DNA of 52,035 nucleotides from Xenorhabdus griffiniae (GTDB lineage Bacteria > Pseudomonadota > Gammaproteobacteria > Enterobacterales > Enterobacteriaceae), in the NCBI RefSeq assembly GCF_015163655.1, contig NZ_JADEUF010000012.1, positions 1 to 52,035 of the forward strand, written 5' to 3'. Positions 19,695-33,334 of the stretch are shown piece by piece; position 1 is the first letter of the stretch, and every line of letters starts with the position of its first letter. The translations under genes and the position numbers were made by a program. Under the pieces are notes generated by a model. The model worked only from the letters and a program-made list of their open reading frames with translations. It searched no databases and was not told where the DNA came from.

Positions 19695-20639
19695 CTAGAT
19701 ACATGACTTGGATCGCTGCAAGAGATAGTCTCTCGCTGCAACCACATCATTTGCGATTTGCTGTTTAAGCGCATCAAGCGAAGCAAATCGCTGCTCATTA
19801 CGCAATTTTTTACGTAATACTACATCGATATGACGCCCATACAGATCCATTTGGGTATCAATCAAATGCACTTCAAGTTGCAGGCCCAGGCCCGCAACCG
19901 TAGGGCGATTGCCTATATTTGCAACACCCGGTAGGGGGTTATCACCTAATCCATGGACTTCTACAGCATAAACGCCCTTAACAGGCGCCACGAGACGTTT
20001 CAACGGTAAATTGGCAGTGGGAAAACCGATGGTGCGTCCCAATTGCTTACCGTGAACAACTCTGCCACTTATACTGTAAGGATGCCCCAGTAATATTTCG
20101 GCCAAAGTCAGGTCATCATTTTGCAGTGCCTGACGAATGATTGTACTGCTGATCCTAAGACCACTGTCACAAAAGCTGGCTGTGCTGGCGACATCAAAAC
20201 GGTATTGTTTACCTGCTTGCTGCAAATAGTGGAAATCTCCGCGGCGATTTTTGCCAAAACGGAAGTCATCTCCTATTGCCAAAAACTTAACACCCAGTTT
20301 TTCAACGAGCAACTGTGAAACAAAGGCTTCAGGTGAGTTGGCTGCAAAATGTTTGTCAAATTTCACACATAACAGATAATCAACGCCATTTTGGGCTAGA
20401 TACTTTATTTTATCTCTCAGCCTTGTCAGGCGAGCAGGCGCTTTATCTGCCACAAAAACTTCCAGAGGCTGCGGTTCGAAAATCATGACCATCGTCGGTA
20501 ATCCGAGACGCTGCCCTTCTTGCTTCAAGTGTTTTAATAAAGCCTGATGCCCGCGATGGACACCATCAAAATTACCAATCGTCAGCACGCAACCATGGTG
20601 ACGCGCCCGGATATTGTGTATACCGCGAATTAGCTCCAT
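19695..20639 (-). CDS. ribF: Bifunctional riboflavin kinase / FMN adenylyltransferase
   Basis: A 314-aa enzyme that makes FMN and FAD. The N-terminal nucleotidyltransferase domain has GNFDGVHRGHQ at residues 22-32; the C-terminal kinase domain has the GFPTANL signature near residue 204 and the family tail with R/K-rich helices. First gene of the ribF-ileS-lspA-fkpB-ispH operon, divergent from rpsT. Confidence 0.97.
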   Translation of the reverse strand: MELIRGIHNIRARHHGCVLTIGNFDGVHRGHQALLKHLKQEGQRLGLPTMVMIFEPQPLEVFVADKAPARLTRLRDKIKYLAQNGVDYLLCVKFDKHFAANSPEAFVSQLLVEKLGVKFLAIGDDFRFGKNRRGDFHYLQQAGKQYRFDVASTASFCDSGLRISSTIIRQALQNDDLTLAEILLGHPYSISGRVVHGKQLGRTIGFPTANLPLKRLVAPVKGVYAVEVHGLGDNPLPGVANIGNRPTVAGLGLQLEVHLIDTQMDLYGRHIDVVLRKKLRNEQRFASLDALKQQIANDVVAARDYLLQRSKSCI

Positions 20640-20988
20640 AGCTGGCTCAATACCGTGGAAATTGCCGGATTATACCTTGTACAAAGCGCAAGGTTAACCC
20701 ACGATCACAAAGGGTTTTAATTAATAACCTGATTCATACAATAAAAATAGGCTAGATGCCCGAAAAATATTTAATTTATCGCATTTCTCTGTGATTCATT
20801 CAGTTTTTTTATTGCGAAAGACTGTATTCCCTCTGAGTAAGCTGATAAAATCCCGCCCCATCACAACGTAACCAGCGTCGCTGTACAACGACGCTTATTT
20901 GCACAAATCCATTGACAAAAGAAGGCTGAACAGGCATATTCCTCGGCCTTTGAATTGTCCTCGATAGAATATATTTGGGAGTTGGACC
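20640..20988 (+). promoter_or_regulatory. rpsT promoter and leader; divergent ribF upstream region
   Basis: The 349-bp spacer carries a candidate rpsT promoter: a -10 hexamer TAAAAT at 20846-20851 followed by a CCCGCCCC discriminator, the G+C-rich type seen at stringently controlled ribosomal promoters. The -35 is not obvious. The transcribed leader contains a hairpin AGCGTCG/CGACGCT at about 20874-20897. The ribF promoter on - was not resolved. Confidence 0.5.
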
Positions 20989-21249
20989 TTGGCTAATATC
21001 AAATCAGCTAAGAAACGCGCCGTACAGTCTGAGAAACGCCGTCAGCACAATGCGAGCCGTCGTTCTATGGTGCGCACTTTTATCAAGAAAGTCTACGCGG
21101 CTATCGCTGCTGGCGACAAAGAAGCTGCACAGAAAGCATTCAATGACATGCAACCAATTGTTGATCGTCACGCCTGCAAAGGTCTGATCCACAAAAACAA
21201 AGCAGCACGTCATAAATCTGCTCTGGCAGCACAAATCAAAGCAATGTAA
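20989..21249 (+). CDS. rpsT: 30S ribosomal protein S20
   Basis: An 86-aa basic protein binding 16S rRNA, starting [10 protein letters not shown] after the TTG. The start codon is TTG at 20989 with GGGAG at 20977-20981 as ribosome-binding site; E. coli rpsT also begins with UUG, linked there to autoregulation of translation. The Lys/Arg-rich body and the C-terminus LAAQIKAM are typical. Monocistronic, closed by a strong terminator. Confidence 0.98.
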   Translation: MANIKSAKKRAVQSEKRRQHNASRRSMVRTFIKKVYAAIAAGDKEAAQKAFNDMQPIVDRHACKGLIHKNKAARHKSALAAQIKAM

Positions 21250-21268
21250 TCATTGATTTTGATGACCT

Positions 21269-21297
21269 AAAAAAACCGGCTTAAAGCCGGTTTTTTT
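21269..21297. terminator. Bidirectional terminator between rpsT and nhaR
   Basis: AAAAAACCGGCTT and AAGCCGGTTTTTTT form a near-perfect stem with a tiny loop; T-runs are present on both strands, so it can end rpsT (+) and nhaR (-) transcription. Confidence 0.9.
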
Positions 21298-21310
21298 GTC
21301 TCTGCTGATT

Positions 21311-22237
21311 TTAATATAATTTTTCAGGACGACTTTTGGGTGGCGAGCTAAACAAAGCAGAAAAATCTTTGTTACACACGCGCTGGACAGCCGGATGCTG
21401 AATCATACGCTCGGCAAAGATAACGTAATATTCTTCCTGCACCGTATCCAATCGACCTATCTCAACAATATCACTGTCAGCGAAAATATCATTGGCGTAG
21501 AAAGAAGGCGCAATGAAAATGGCGTTGTGATACAGACCAAACGCTTTCATCAAAGCGGCATCATCAAATTCGCCCAGCACTTCAACTTCGAGATTTTTAT
21601 TGCGTATCCATGTCAGGAGCTTTCTGCCTAACATCGAGCGGCGGCCTGGGATTAATAAACGGCGCTCTTCCAAACAGGCTGGAAAGGGCTTTTCTGGGAT
21701 CGGCTGGCGGCAGTAAAAACTGATATTGCATTCGCCCAATTTCACTGAGAACAATCCTTCCTGCTGAGAAGAATCCACAGGGCAATCGGATAGGATCATA
21801 TCCAGTTTATGCTGGCTGAGCTGTTCAAGTAGCATTTCATGTGTCGATTCAAAGCAACGCAAGTGGATCTTTTCGTGCTCCACAACGGTTGTTTCCAGCA
21901 CTTTACTGACTAAACGTTTGGACAGCGCATCAGCGACACCCACATCAAACAGCAGATTTGATTCTCGGCTGTAAGTCACGATGTCCATCATTTCCTGGCT
22001 GAGTGTAAACATCTTATCCGCATAGCGAAAAATTAATTGCCCCAACTCTGAGGGGACTAATCCTCTTCCCTGGCGCTTGAATAACTTCCCACCCAGACGC
22101 TCCTCCAACGCTTTTATCTGCCCTGTAATGGTTTGTGGTGTCAGGTATAGCGCTTCTGCCGCCCCTACAACCGAGCCTTCCTTGCAAACATGCCAAAAAT
22201 AATAGAGGTGGTTAAAATTTAAATGTGAAACCCGCAT
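21311..22237 (-). CDS. nhaR: LysR-type activator of nhaA
   Basis: A 308-aa LysR regulator, sodium-responsive activator of nhaA in E. coli. The N-terminal winged helix (residues about 8-65: [33 protein letters not shown]) is near identical to E. coli NhaR, and the effector domain keeps [20 protein letters not shown] and [13 protein letters not shown]. It lies downstream of nhaA in the same direction, with the nhaA terminator between them, so it probably also has its own promoter. Confidence 0.97.
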   Translation of the reverse strand: MRVSHLNFNHLYYFWHVCKEGSVVGAAEALYLTPQTITGQIKALEERLGGKLFKRQGRGLVPSELGQLIFRYADKMFTLSQEMMDIVTYSRESNLLFDVGVADALSKRLVSKVLETTVVEHEKIHLRCFESTHEMLLEQLSQHKLDMILSDCPVDSSQQEGLFSVKLGECNISFYCRQPIPEKPFPACLEERRLLIPGRRSMLGRKLLTWIRNKNLEVEVLGEFDDAALMKAFGLYHNAIFIAPSFYANDIFADSDIVEIGRLDTVQEEYYVIFAERMIQHPAVQRVCNKDFSALFSSPPKSRPEKLY

Positions 22238-22345
22238 ATATTTATCCTTGTGTATTGCCTCACATCTGTATAACAGCCGTGACCATACATTTCAGGTCGC
22301 CAGATTATGGCGTTTTCCTATTTTTCTATTGCTATTTTCTATGAC

Positions 22346-22395
22346 AATAAAAATATTCGCGGCATCACAGTTATAAACGCTTTGCCGCGAATATT
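22346..22395 (-). terminator. Terminator of nhaA
   Basis: AATATTCGCGGCA (22352-22364) and TGCCGCGAATATT (22383-22395) are a perfect 13-bp inverted repeat with an 18-nt loop. On the minus strand the stem is followed by TTTTATTGTC, giving a terminator between nhaA and nhaR. Confidence 0.75.
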
Positions 22396-22464
22396 AAGAG
22401 AATGTGTTACCTCGGAAATTCTTTCTATATCTGTGCTTAAATTAGTCTATTCATCTGTTTTTGA

Positions 22465-23634
22465 CTACGTCTTTTTCTTCGGTAACAGTATGGCTAGTAA
22501 TCCATAACCAACAACCGCTGCGGTGGTAGAACCTATCAATATACTTAAGCGGGAATATGTGCTGAAAGTGTCATTGAGACCTTCAAATGCCAGACCTGAG
22601 ATAAAAATAGACATGGTAAAACCGATCCCACACAGTACGGAAACAGCGAAGATTTGTCTCATGCCAATTTTTTCCGGCAATTTAGCAATTCCCAGTTTTA
22701 CCGCAATCCAGCTAAACAGGAAAATACCTAATGGCTTGCCAATAAACAGGCCAAGGGCAATGCCTATAGGCAATATACTGGTTAAGCCACCTAATGTGAC
22801 GCCTTGTAATGAAACGCCGGCATTGGCAAAAGCAAACAGTGGCAGAATGAAATAAGCAACCCATGAATGCAGTTCATGCTCCAAAGTTTCAGAAGGTGAC
22901 TCGCCTTTTTTATTTCGAAGGGGGATCAGAAACCCGACAATAACGCCAGCCAATGTAGCATGAATACCTGATTTCAAGATACACACCCATAAAACAGCAC
23001 CAACAATCAGATAAGCGGATGTTTTAGCGATCCCTTTCCAATTCATCCAGGCCAGTAGTCCAATCATGGCGGTAGCCAAGCCTAATGCAGTCAGAGAGAC
23101 TGTTTTGGTATAGAACAGTGCGATAATGATGATTACACCTAAATCATCAATAATCGCCAACGCAAGCAAAAATACTTTCAATGCGGTGGGAACGCGTTTC
23201 CCCAGCAACGCCATGACCCCTAATGCAAAAGCGATATCTGTTGCGCAGGGAATTGCCCAACCTTGTTGGGTGATCTCGTCACTGCCATTAAACAGCAGAT
23301 AGATCAATGCCGGCGCCAACATTCCTCCTAATGCTGCAATGGCTGGGAAAATGGCTTTATCACGGCCTGCAAGTGAGCCTTCCATGAGTTCTCGTTTCAC
23401 TTCCAGCCCGACAATGAGAAAAAAGACCGCCATTAATCCATCATTTATCCATAGTAATAATGGCTTGTTGATTTCCAGCGCTGCAAATTGTACTGCAACA
23501 GGAAGATTGAGAAAGTGATGATAGATACCCTGCAATGGCGTATTCGCCATAACCAGCGCAATGATGGCCGCGATAATGAGAAGGATCCCCCCTGCGGCCT
23601 CTAATTTCAAAAATTGGCGAATGATTGCAGTCAT
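22465..23634 (-). CDS. nhaA: Na+/H+ antiporter NhaA
   Basis: A 389-aa, 12-helix inner-membrane antiporter exporting Na+/Li+ in exchange for two protons; the length is that of E. coli NhaA. The ion-binding residues are D163 and D164 (AIIDDLGV) and D133 ([10 protein letters not shown]), at the E. coli positions. Upstream of nhaR on the same strand. Confidence 0.98.
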   Translation of the reverse strand: MTAIIRQFLKLEAAGGILLIIAAIIALVMANTPLQGIYHHFLNLPVAVQFAALEINKPLLLWINDGLMAVFFLIVGLEVKRELMEGSLAGRDKAIFPAIAALGGMLAPALIYLLFNGSDEITQQGWAIPCATDIAFALGVMALLGKRVPTALKVFLLALAIIDDLGVIIIIALFYTKTVSLTALGLATAMIGLLAWMNWKGIAKTSAYLIVGAVLWVCILKSGIHATLAGVIVGFLIPLRNKKGESPSETLEHELHSWVAYFILPLFAFANAGVSLQGVTLGGLTSILPIGIALGLFIGKPLGIFLFSWIAVKLGIAKLPEKIGMRQIFAVSVLCGIGFTMSIFISGLAFEGLNDTFSTYSRLSILIGSTTAAVVGYGLLAILLPKKKT

Positions 23635-23841
23635 GGATAAATTAACCTATGAAATTACTCAAGGTTACGCATGTTATTATAGTCATGACATCGGAAAAAG
23701 TAGATTATTTGTGCAATATTGATCGTGATATTCGAATTGTAACATATTGAAATAATATTTTTTAAAATTTTGATAAATTACACTGTATAGAAGAAGAAAT
23801 TTTAATCATTATTTGTAATAACGAGATGAGTAAGATACTCC

Positions 23842-24687
23842 ATGACAACATTACTTTTCCTGTTTGTTCTTGGCGCTGCTTTGTTACATGCCAGTTGGAA
23901 TGCCTTAGTTAAGATTAGCGCTGATCGGTTCCTGGGCATTTCAATTATTGTCTTTTTTGCCGGAATTATTGCCACATTAGGGCTGTTTTGGGTTGGATTA
24001 CCGTCATTACCTTCTGTGCCGTGGTTAATCTTATCTGCTGTTTTACATACGGCTTATTGTCTGTTTTTAAGTCGCTCTTATGCGACGGGAGATTTGGGGC
24101 AGGTATATCCCATTGCCAGAGGTTGTGCACCACTCATTACCGCGTTATTGAGTTGGATAATTTTGCAGGAAATGTTACCGCCTCTAGCCATGCTGGGAGT
24201 GGCGCTTATTATCGTGGGGATTATGTTAATTGCTTTTCCACATGGGAAAAATGCTCTTCATCTGGATCGTAAAACGTTACTTGCGGCAATCACAACATCA
24301 GCATTTACCGCCGGTTATACTTTGTCCGATGGCGCTGGCTCCAGAGCTGGCGATAATACCTTGGCTTATATCTTATGGCTGTTTGCTATTAATGGTTGGA
24401 TCATGGGTGTGATGATGTATTTCAGGTATTGGAATACGGCCGGAAGGAAGCTTCATCAATATTGGAAACAAGGGGTATTGGGCGGGCTGATGCAATTACT
24501 CAGTTATGGCATCGTGATTTGGGCGATGAGTCATGCTCCCATCGTGCTGGTTGCGGCATTACGTGAAACTAGCGTGTTATTTGCGATGTTATTGTCTGTT
24601 GTTATCTTGCGAGAGCCGTTTAGCAAAATGCGTTTATTGGCTTGTATTGTGATTGTGGCTGGGGTGATTGTTACGAAGCTGGGGTAA
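23842..24687 (+). CDS. EamA/DMT-family membrane transporter
   Basis: A 281-aa protein with about ten hydrophobic segments, the 5+5 repeat layout of the drug/metabolite transporter superfamily. Family signs are the first helix HASWNALVKISADRF, the end of the first repeat GVALIIVGIMLIAF, and the second-repeat pattern VLVAALRETSVLFAMLLSVV and CIVIVAGVIVTKLG. Substrate cannot be told. It stands alone between nhaA and dnaJ, where E. coli K-12 has other accessory genes, and is divergent from nhaA. Confidence 0.88.
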   Translation: MTTLLFLFVLGAALLHASWNALVKISADRFLGISIIVFFAGIIATLGLFWVGLPSLPSVPWLILSAVLHTAYCLFLSRSYATGDLGQVYPIARGCAPLITALLSWIILQEMLPPLAMLGVALIIVGIMLIAFPHGKNALHLDRKTLLAAITTSAFTAGYTLSDGAGSRAGDNTLAYILWLFAINGWIMGVMMYFRYWNTAGRKLHQYWKQGVLGGLMQLLSYGIVIWAMSHAPIVLVAALRETSVLFAMLLSVVILREPFSKMRLLACIVIVAGVIVTKLG

Positions 24688-24723
24688 CTTCCCGTTAAAA
24701 TTGAAGGTGGCTTAATAAATTAG

Positions 24724-24764
24724 AAATCCCGCCAATACATTAGAAAAATAGTCAGGCGGGATTT
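24724..24764. terminator. Hairpin between the EamA gene and dnaJ
   Basis: AAATCCCGCC (24724-24733) and GGCGGGATTT (24755-24764) form a perfect 10-bp stem with a 21-nt loop between two converging genes. It can act in both directions, with short T tracts. Confidence 0.65.
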
Positions 24765-24778
24765 ATGAGAGATCTAAA

Positions 24779-25912
24779 TTACTTGGTCAGATCATCAAAA
24801 AATTTCTTCACGCCATCAAGGAAACTTTTGGAGCGAGGACTATTGGTTTCACCGCTTTTCCCGCCAAAAGATTCGCCTAATTTGCGCATCAGCTCTTTTT
24901 GTTCTTCATTCAGCTTAACCGGTGTTTCTACTACGACACGGCACAGCAAGTCGCCTTGGACACCGCCACGGACGGATTTAACACCTTTACCTTTCATACG
25001 GAACAGCTTGCCAGTCTGGGTTTCCGCAGGAATTTTCAGGCTGACACGACCATCAAGGGTTGGAACTTCAATTTCGCCACCCAATGCTGCCGTTGCGAAG
25101 TTGATCGGCACTTCACAATAGAGGTTGCTGCCATCACGCTCGAAGATATGGTGAGCCTTGACTTGAACCTGAACGTATAAATCGCCGGATGGTGCGCCGT
25201 GTTCACCTGCTTCACCTTCACCACTCAAGCGAATGCGATCGCCGGTATCGACGCCCGCTGGAATTTTAACGGACAGTGTCTTGTATTTTTCAACGCGGCC
25301 ATGCCCATGACATTTACCGCAAGGCTCTTTGATGATTTTTCCGCGGCCATGACACTGCGGACAAGGTTGTTGAACTGCGAAAAATCCTTGACGCATTTGT
25401 ACCTGACCAGCCCCATGACAGGTTGGACACGTTTCTGGGCTGGTACCCGCTTTGGCCCCACTGCCATGGCAGGTATCGCAAGATTCCAGAGTTGGAATGC
25501 GGATCTCTTTGGTCACACCACGGACAGCTTCTTCCAGGGTTAATTCCATGCTGTAACGCAGGTCTGATCCACGGCTAGGACGCTGCTGACGACGGCCACC
25601 ACCGAAAATATCGCCGAAAACGTCACCAAAGATATCGCTAAAGTCAGCTCCATTACCGAAACCACCTGCGCCGCCCATGCCACCTTGTTCAAAGGCAGCA
25701 TGACCATATTGGTCATAAGCAGCACGTTTTTGAGGATCTGTCAGGATCTCATACGCTGCTTTAATTTCTTTGAATTTACTTTCTGATTCTTTATCACCTT
25801 GGTTACGGTCAGGGTGATATTTCATTGCCAGCCGTTTATAGGCTTTTTTGATCTCTTTTTCATCTGCGGTTTTGGAAACACCCAAAACTTCGTAATAATC
25901 TTTTTTTGCCAT
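24779..25912 (-). CDS. dnaJ: Chaperone DnaJ (Hsp40)
   Basis: A 377-aa co-chaperone stimulating DnaK ATPase. Domains in order: J domain with HPD in [10 protein letters not shown] (residues 31-40), Gly/Phe-rich linker (about 75-105), zinc-finger region with four CxxCxGxG repeats ([32 protein letters not shown], about 140-210), then the substrate-binding C-terminal domains. The start at 25912 ([10 protein letters not shown]) is chosen; an upstream in-frame start at 25939 lies in the intercistronic hairpin. Second gene of dnaKJ. Confidence 0.98.
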   Translation of the reverse strand: MAKKDYYEVLGVSKTADEKEIKKAYKRLAMKYHPDRNQGDKESESKFKEIKAAYEILTDPQKRAAYDQYGHAAFEQGGMGGAGGFGNGADFSDIFGDVFGDIFGGGRRQQRPSRGSDLRYSMELTLEEAVRGVTKEIRIPTLESCDTCHGSGAKAGTSPETCPTCHGAGQVQMRQGFFAVQQPCPQCHGRGKIIKEPCGKCHGHGRVEKYKTLSVKIPAGVDTGDRIRLSGEGEAGEHGAPSGDLYVQVQVKAHHIFERDGSNLYCEVPINFATAALGGEIEVPTLDGRVSLKIPAETQTGKLFRMKGKGVKSVRGGVQGDLLCRVVVETPVKLNEEQKELMRKLGESFGGKSGETNSPRSKSFLDGVKKFFDDLTK

Positions 25913-25938
25913 CGTATTGTTTACCCTTAACACGCACA

Positions 25939-26000
25939 CACGGGCGTGGAGTTACCTCAACGCCCGTGCCAGTTAACAAGTAACAGGCGCCCTGTTACTT
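25939..26000 (-). other. Two hairpins between dnaK and dnaJ
   Basis: Stem one: CACGGGCGT (25939-25947) with ACGCCCGTG (25960-25968). Stem two: AAGTAACAGG (25978-25987) with CCTGTTACTT (25991-26000), three-base loop. Neither has a downstream T-run on the minus strand. They probably tune dnaK versus dnaJ mRNA ends rather than stop transcription. Confidence 0.65.
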
Positions 26001-26016
26001 TGCCCGCTAAGGGCTA

Positions 26017-27927
26017 TTATTTTTTGTCTTTAACTTCTTCGAATTCAGCGTCTACAACGTCGTCGTCTTTCTTCGCGTTATTTGCGCCTGCATCTGCAGC
26101 ACCAGCTTGGGCTTGCTGTTGGGCAATTTCCAGTAGTTTCTGGGATGCTTCAACCAGAGCTTGGATCTTCGCTTCAATTTCAGCTTTATCTTCGCCTTTT
26201 GCCGCAGTCTCCAGCTCAGAAGTTGCTTTCTCGATAGCTGCTTTATCGTCTGCTGCCAGTTTGTCACCCGCTTCTTCAACTTGCTTACGAGTGCCGTGGA
26301 TCAGTTGGTCAGCTTGGTTACGGATCTGAACCAGCTCTTCAAACTTACGGTCAGCTTCTGCGTTTGCTTCTGCGTCACGTACCATCTGTTGGATTTCTTC
26401 TTCGTTCAGACCAGAAGAGGCTTTGATGGTGATGTTTTGCTCACGACCTGTGTTTTTATCTTTCGCAGAAACATGCAGGATGCCGTCAGCATCGATATCG
26501 AAAGTCACTTCAATCTGCGGAGTACCGCGCATTGCTGGTTGAATGCCATCCAGGTTGAACTGGCCCAGAGATTTGTTATCGCTGGCACGTTTACGCTCAC
26601 CCTGTATTACGTGGATCGTTACCGCAGATTGGTTATCTTCCGCTGTAGAGAACACCTGGCTATGTTTAGTTGGAATAGTGGTGTTCTTGGAAATCAGGGA
26701 AGTCATCACGCCGCCCATGGTTTCAATACCCAGAGACAGTGGTGTGACGTCCAGCAGCAGAACGTCTTTCACGTCGCCAGCCAGTACACCGCCCTGAACC
26801 GCTGCACCCATTGCTACTGCTTCGTCTGGGTTCACATCTTTACGTGGCTCTTTGCCGAAGAAATCTGCAACGGCTTTCTGCACCATTGGCATACGAGTCT
26901 GACCACCAACCAGAATCACATCGTGGACGTCAGATACAGACAGACCGGCGTCATTCAGTGCGACTTTCAGAGGCTCGATTGAACGTTTAACCAGGTCTTC
27001 AACCAGAGATTCCAGTTTTGCACGAGTCACTTTAATGTTCATGTGCTTAGGACCGGTCGCATCGGCTGTGATGTATGGCAGGTTTACATCAGTCTGCTGT
27101 GCAGAAGAAAGTTCGATTTTCGCTTTTTCTGCCGCTTCTTTCAGACGCTGCATTGCCAGTGGGTCATTACGCAGGTCGATGCCTTGTTCTTTCTTAAACT
27201 CGTCAACCAGATAGTTGATCATGCGGCTGTCGAAGTCTTCACCACCCAAGTGGGTATCACCATTGGTTGCCAGAACTTCATACGTTTTTTCGCCATCAAC
27301 TTCATCGATTTCGATGATAGAGATATCGAAAGTACCACCACCCAAGTCATAAACTGCGATGGTGCGGTTGCCGATTTCTTTATCCAGGCCGTAAGCCAGT
27401 GCAGCCGCGGTTGGTTCGTTGATGATACGCTTAACTTCCAGACCTGCGATACGGCCAGCATCTTTAGTTGCCTGACGCTGTGCATCGTTGAAGTATGCAG
27501 GAACAGTGATAACAGCTTCTGTTACTGGTTCACCCAGATAGTCTTCCGCTGTTTTCTTCATCTTCTTCAGAACTTCAGCAGAAACCTGAGGTGGTGCCAT
27601 TTTTTGGCCTTTTACTTCCAGCCATGCATCGCCGTTATCCGCTGCCATGATTTTGTATGGCATGATAGAGACGTCACGCTGCACTTCTTCGTCTTGGAAA
27701 CGACGACCAATCAAACGCTTAATGGCGAACAACGTGTTTTGCGGGTTAGTAACAGCCTGACGTTTAGCTGGTTGACCAACCAGAGTTTCACCATCCTGAG
27801 TATATGCGATGATAGAAGGTGTGGTACGGTCACCCTCGCTGTTTTCAAGCACACGAGTGGTTGTGCCGTCCATAATTGCTACACAAGAGTTGGTAGTTCC
27901 CAAGTCGATACCAATGATTTTACCCAT
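26017..27927 (-). CDS. dnaK: Chaperone DnaK (Hsp70)
   Basis: A 636-aa ATP-driven chaperone. The nucleotide-binding domain starts [17 protein letters not shown] and contains the phosphate-binding [14 protein letters not shown]; the substrate-binding domain starts after the linker [19 protein letters not shown], and the C-terminus ends EFEEVKDKK like the EEVD-type bacterial tails. A GGAGG ribosome-binding site lies eight bases before the ATG. It leads the dnaKJ operon under a heat-shock promoter. Confidence 0.99.
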   Translation of the reverse strand: MGKIIGIDLGTTNSCVAIMDGTTTRVLENSEGDRTTPSIIAYTQDGETLVGQPAKRQAVTNPQNTLFAIKRLIGRRFQDEEVQRDVSIMPYKIMAADNGDAWLEVKGQKMAPPQVSAEVLKKMKKTAEDYLGEPVTEAVITVPAYFNDAQRQATKDAGRIAGLEVKRIINEPTAAALAYGLDKEIGNRTIAVYDLGGGTFDISIIEIDEVDGEKTYEVLATNGDTHLGGEDFDSRMINYLVDEFKKEQGIDLRNDPLAMQRLKEAAEKAKIELSSAQQTDVNLPYITADATGPKHMNIKVTRAKLESLVEDLVKRSIEPLKVALNDAGLSVSDVHDVILVGGQTRMPMVQKAVADFFGKEPRKDVNPDEAVAMGAAVQGGVLAGDVKDVLLLDVTPLSLGIETMGGVMTSLISKNTTIPTKHSQVFSTAEDNQSAVTIHVIQGERKRASDNKSLGQFNLDGIQPAMRGTPQIEVTFDIDADGILHVSAKDKNTGREQNITIKASSGLNEEEIQQMVRDAEANAEADRKFEELVQIRNQADQLIHGTRKQVEEAGDKLAADDKAAIEKATSELETAAKGEDKAEIEAKIQALVEASQKLLEIAQQQAQAGAADAGANNAKKDDDVVDAEFEEVKDKK

Positions 27928-28080
27928 CTAAACGCCTCCACAAAGAATTCATATATTCGGTCAAGTTACTAAGCTATATGAGGACGAATGTTTGCTTTTC
28001 AATGGCGCTGTTCGCCAGAAATTCCTCATTTTATTTTCCAGCTAATGCCGAAATATTCAGTAGTAACTGTAGTTGAGACT

Positions 28081-28112
28081 TAGATGGGGTCATTCATCTC
28101 ATCATCAAGGGG
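28081..28112 (-). promoter_or_regulatory. Sigma32 heat-shock promoter of dnaK
   Basis: On the minus strand CCCCTTGATGATG (-35) is followed after the sigma32-type spacing by GACCCCATCTA (-10). This is almost the same as E. coli dnaK P1 (CCCCTTGATGA ... GACCCCATTTA). It lies about 150 bp upstream of the dnaK start. Confidence 0.9.
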
Positions 28113-28276
28113 AGAATTGAAAAAAAATTGAGATTTAATAAAAAAATTTTTCGCAGGCCATTGTGTAGTTGATGTCATCACATTATGATTCGCCGCCTTT
28201 TATGGTTTCTTGGTGCAGGAAAGTGCCACGATAACTTTTTCAATATTTTGTTTTATTTGTGTTTTCTAGGGGAAAT
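28113..28276. other. Upstream region of satP, divergent from dnaK
   Basis: With the dnaK leader this forms a 349-bp gene-free gap (27928-28276). Apart from the heat-shock promoter I see an A/T-run block at 28128-28150 and an AGGGG ribosome-binding site at 28268-28272 for satP. The satP promoter is not resolved. Confidence 0.4.
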
Positions 28277-28849
28277 ATGCATTCTAATCAGTTAGCGAAC
28301 CCAGGCCCATTGGGTTTAATGGGTTTTGGCATGACAACCATTTTGTTGAATCTGCACAATGCAGGTTTTTTCCCATTGGCATCAGCAATTTTGAGCATGG
28401 GAATTTTTTACGGTGGTTTGGCTCAGGTACTGGCAGGTATCTTTGAGTACAAAAAAGGAAATACGTTTGCGGCAACCGCATTTACCTCTTACGGCTTGTT
28501 CTGGCTGAGCCTGATCGCTTTGCTGTTTCTGCCAAAGATGGGGCTGGCTGAAGCAACCAGTCATGAGTTCCTTGGCGTTTATCTCGCCTTGTGGGGAATA
28601 TTCACCCTGTTTATGTTCTTTGGTACGTTGAAAGCTAACCGTGTCCTGCAATTTGTATTTGCCAGCCTGACGCTGCTGTTTGCATTGCTGGCAATTGGCA
28701 ATATCACCGGCAATGCCAGCATTTTGACCTTTGCAGGTTTTGAAGGTGTTATCTGCGGTGCGAGTGCTTTCTATCTGGCAATGGCTGAAGTTCTGAATGA
28801 ACAATATGGCCGTACTATTCTGCCAATTGGTGAAGTGAAACACGCTTAA
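28277..28849 (+). CDS. satP: Acetate/succinate transporter SatP (YaaH)
   Basis: A 190-aa inner-membrane acetate-succinate:H+ symporter of the GPR1/FUN34/YaaH family. The signature [14 protein letters not shown] is at residues 7-20, and six membrane helices follow; the tail [16 protein letters not shown] matches E. coli SatP. I chose ATG 28277 behind AGGGG over an upstream GTG (28259). In E. coli it likewise lies between mog and dnaK. Confidence 0.96.
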   Translation: MHSNQLANPGPLGLMGFGMTTILLNLHNAGFFPLASAILSMGIFYGGLAQVLAGIFEYKKGNTFAATAFTSYGLFWLSLIALLFLPKMGLAEATSHEFLGVYLALWGIFTLFMFFGTLKANRVLQFVFASLTLLFALLAIGNITGNASILTFAGFEGVICGASAFYLAMAEVLNEQYGRTILPIGEVKHA

Positions 28850-28859
28850 CCGTTTTTAG

Positions 28860-28888
28860 ACAGGATGAGTGAGTTATGCTCATCCTGT
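28860..28888 (+). terminator. Hairpin 3' of satP
   Basis: ACAGGATGAG (28860-28869) pairs with CTCATCCTGT (28879-28888), nine-nt loop, followed by ATTTGATT. It lies between converging satP and the MFS gene. Confidence 0.65.
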
Positions 28889-28919
28889 ATTTGATTATCC
28901 TTTAATTTCCCACCTGTTT

Positions 28920-30191
28920 TCAGTTAGATTTTTTCCGCAAGTAAACCCCCAATAAAAGACCAACTACCGATAAGGTCATCATGTAATAAGCAGGTGCCAG
29001 CGCGGTATATGTCAGCAATAAGGTGACGAAGATTGGTGTCAGTCCCCCAAAAATGGCATAAGCCAAATTATACGCAAATGAAATGCCACTAAACCTGACT
29101 TCTGGCGGATAGCTTTTCACCATAACAAAAGGAGTAGCGCCAATCACACCGACAGTCAGACCAGTGAGGGAATAAGTACTAAATAGTTTGAGCGGTTCAT
29201 GGCTGATATTGTGGTAGAAAAACCATGTTGTGGCAGCCAATAGAATGCAACCTATAATCAGCACGATACCGGCTCCCCATTTATCACATAAGTATCCGGC
29301 AAAGATACAGCCAATCGCTAATGAGATAATCGCCAGACTGTTTGCTTTCAAAGTCAGTGATTGTTCAAGATTAAATACTGTCTGCATATAGGTTGGTGTC
29401 ATCAAGATAACAACGACAATGCCAGCAGAAAGGAGCCATGTAAGCAGCATGGAAATAGAGGTGGCGCGCTTGTAATTAAAAACAACCGTCTTTAGTGGCA
29501 GCTCTTCTGCTAACGCTTTGCGTTCCTGCATTTCCTTGAAGACAGGGGTTTCATGCAGCCAGCGGCGCAGATACATAGCGCATAAACCGAAAATACCGCC
29601 TAAGAAAAATGGCAGACGCCATGCCCAATCCAGGACTTCTTGTCTGGAATAAATCGAAGTAATAATGGTTGCGACGAGAGAACCAAATAAAATCCCCAAA
29701 CTCAATCCTGCCGTTAAAACACCACAGGCAAATCCAATGCGTTTATGGGGAACATGTTCTGCCACAAAAACCCAGGCTCCGGGCACTTCTCCGCCAATTG
29801 CGGCTCCTTGCATAATCCGCATCAGTAGCAGCAGGACAGGGGCAGCCATGCCTATGACGTCATAGGTGGGTAACATGCCGATAGCCAGTGTTGGTAAAGC
29901 CATCAACAATATGCTGAGTGAAAACATTTTCTTACGCCCAATGAGATCACCAAAATGGGCCATGATGATCCCACCTAAAGGCCGAACCAGATAACCCGCC
30001 GCAAAAATACCGAATGTCTGTAGTTGTCTGAGCCATTCAGGTATATCAGCGGGGAAAAAGAGTTCTCCAAGTGCAACAGCAAAAAAGATAAAGATAATGA
30101 AGTCGTAAAATTCCAGAGCGCCACCTAAAGCCGCTAAGGACAGCGTTTTATAATCTTGTTTATTTAATGGACGATTGTGATGTTGTGACAT
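28920..30191 (-). CDS. MFS transporter, metabolite:H+ symporter family
   Basis: A 423-aa permease with 12 predicted helices. The MHS-family signs are LGGALEFYDFIIFIFFA near residue 18, GGIIMAHFGDLIGRKK (the loop 2-3 MFS motif) near 77-92, and MRIMQGAAIGGEVPGAWVFV at about 123-142. Relatives include ProP, ShiA and citrate/alpha-ketoglutarate carriers; the substrate cannot be assigned. It is divergent from the PTS operon and not part of the conserved 0-minute block, so probably an insertion. Confidence 0.88.
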   Translation of the reverse strand: MSQHHNRPLNKQDYKTLSLAALGGALEFYDFIIFIFFAVALGELFFPADIPEWLRQLQTFGIFAAGYLVRPLGGIIMAHFGDLIGRKKMFSLSILLMALPTLAIGMLPTYDVIGMAAPVLLLLMRIMQGAAIGGEVPGAWVFVAEHVPHKRIGFACGVLTAGLSLGILFGSLVATIITSIYSRQEVLDWAWRLPFFLGGIFGLCAMYLRRWLHETPVFKEMQERKALAEELPLKTVVFNYKRATSISMLLTWLLSAGIVVVILMTPTYMQTVFNLEQSLTLKANSLAIISLAIGCIFAGYLCDKWGAGIVLIIGCILLAATTWFFYHNISHEPLKLFSTYSLTGLTVGVIGATPFVMVKSYPPEVRFSGISFAYNLAYAIFGGLTPIFVTLLLTYTALAPAYYMMTLSVVGLLLGVYLRKKSN

Positions 30192-30385
30192 AAGTTACCG
30201 ATTTATAGTTATAAAATGGGTTCTGAGGTGTTTATTTTCAATGTTCTGACCAGACTCAAAATAGATGAAAATAAAACTTATGCTATATTAAAAGGTATTT
30301 ATTCTACAAATTTTAAAAAGAATCCAACCCACATGTTATGTCACTTCCATGTCGAATAAAATCACACGCATACTATCTTTTTTAA

Positions 30386-33276
<2,891 letters not shown>

Positions 33277-33290
33277 TTCTATTTTTTTAT

Positions 33291-33325
33291 CCATAAGGTT
33301 CTGAGCCTGTTCAGAACCTTTATGG
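33291..33325. other. Inverted repeat between the glucosidase gene and mog
   Basis: CCATAAGGTTCTGA (33291-33304) pairs with TCAGAACCTTTATGG (33311-33325), with one bulged base, between converging genes. The T-run precedes the stem on the plus strand, so it is not a textbook terminator. Confidence 0.5.
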
Positions 33326-33334
33326 TATGGACTT

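Noticed and set aside
27043-27972. 309-codon open frame on + opposite dnaK
   Set aside because: Antisense shadow of the highly biased dnaK gene; Phe/Cys/Asp-rich composition without domain logic.
28259-28276. GTG start for satP
   Set aside because: ATG 28277 has the AGGGG site directly upstream and matches the family N-terminus.
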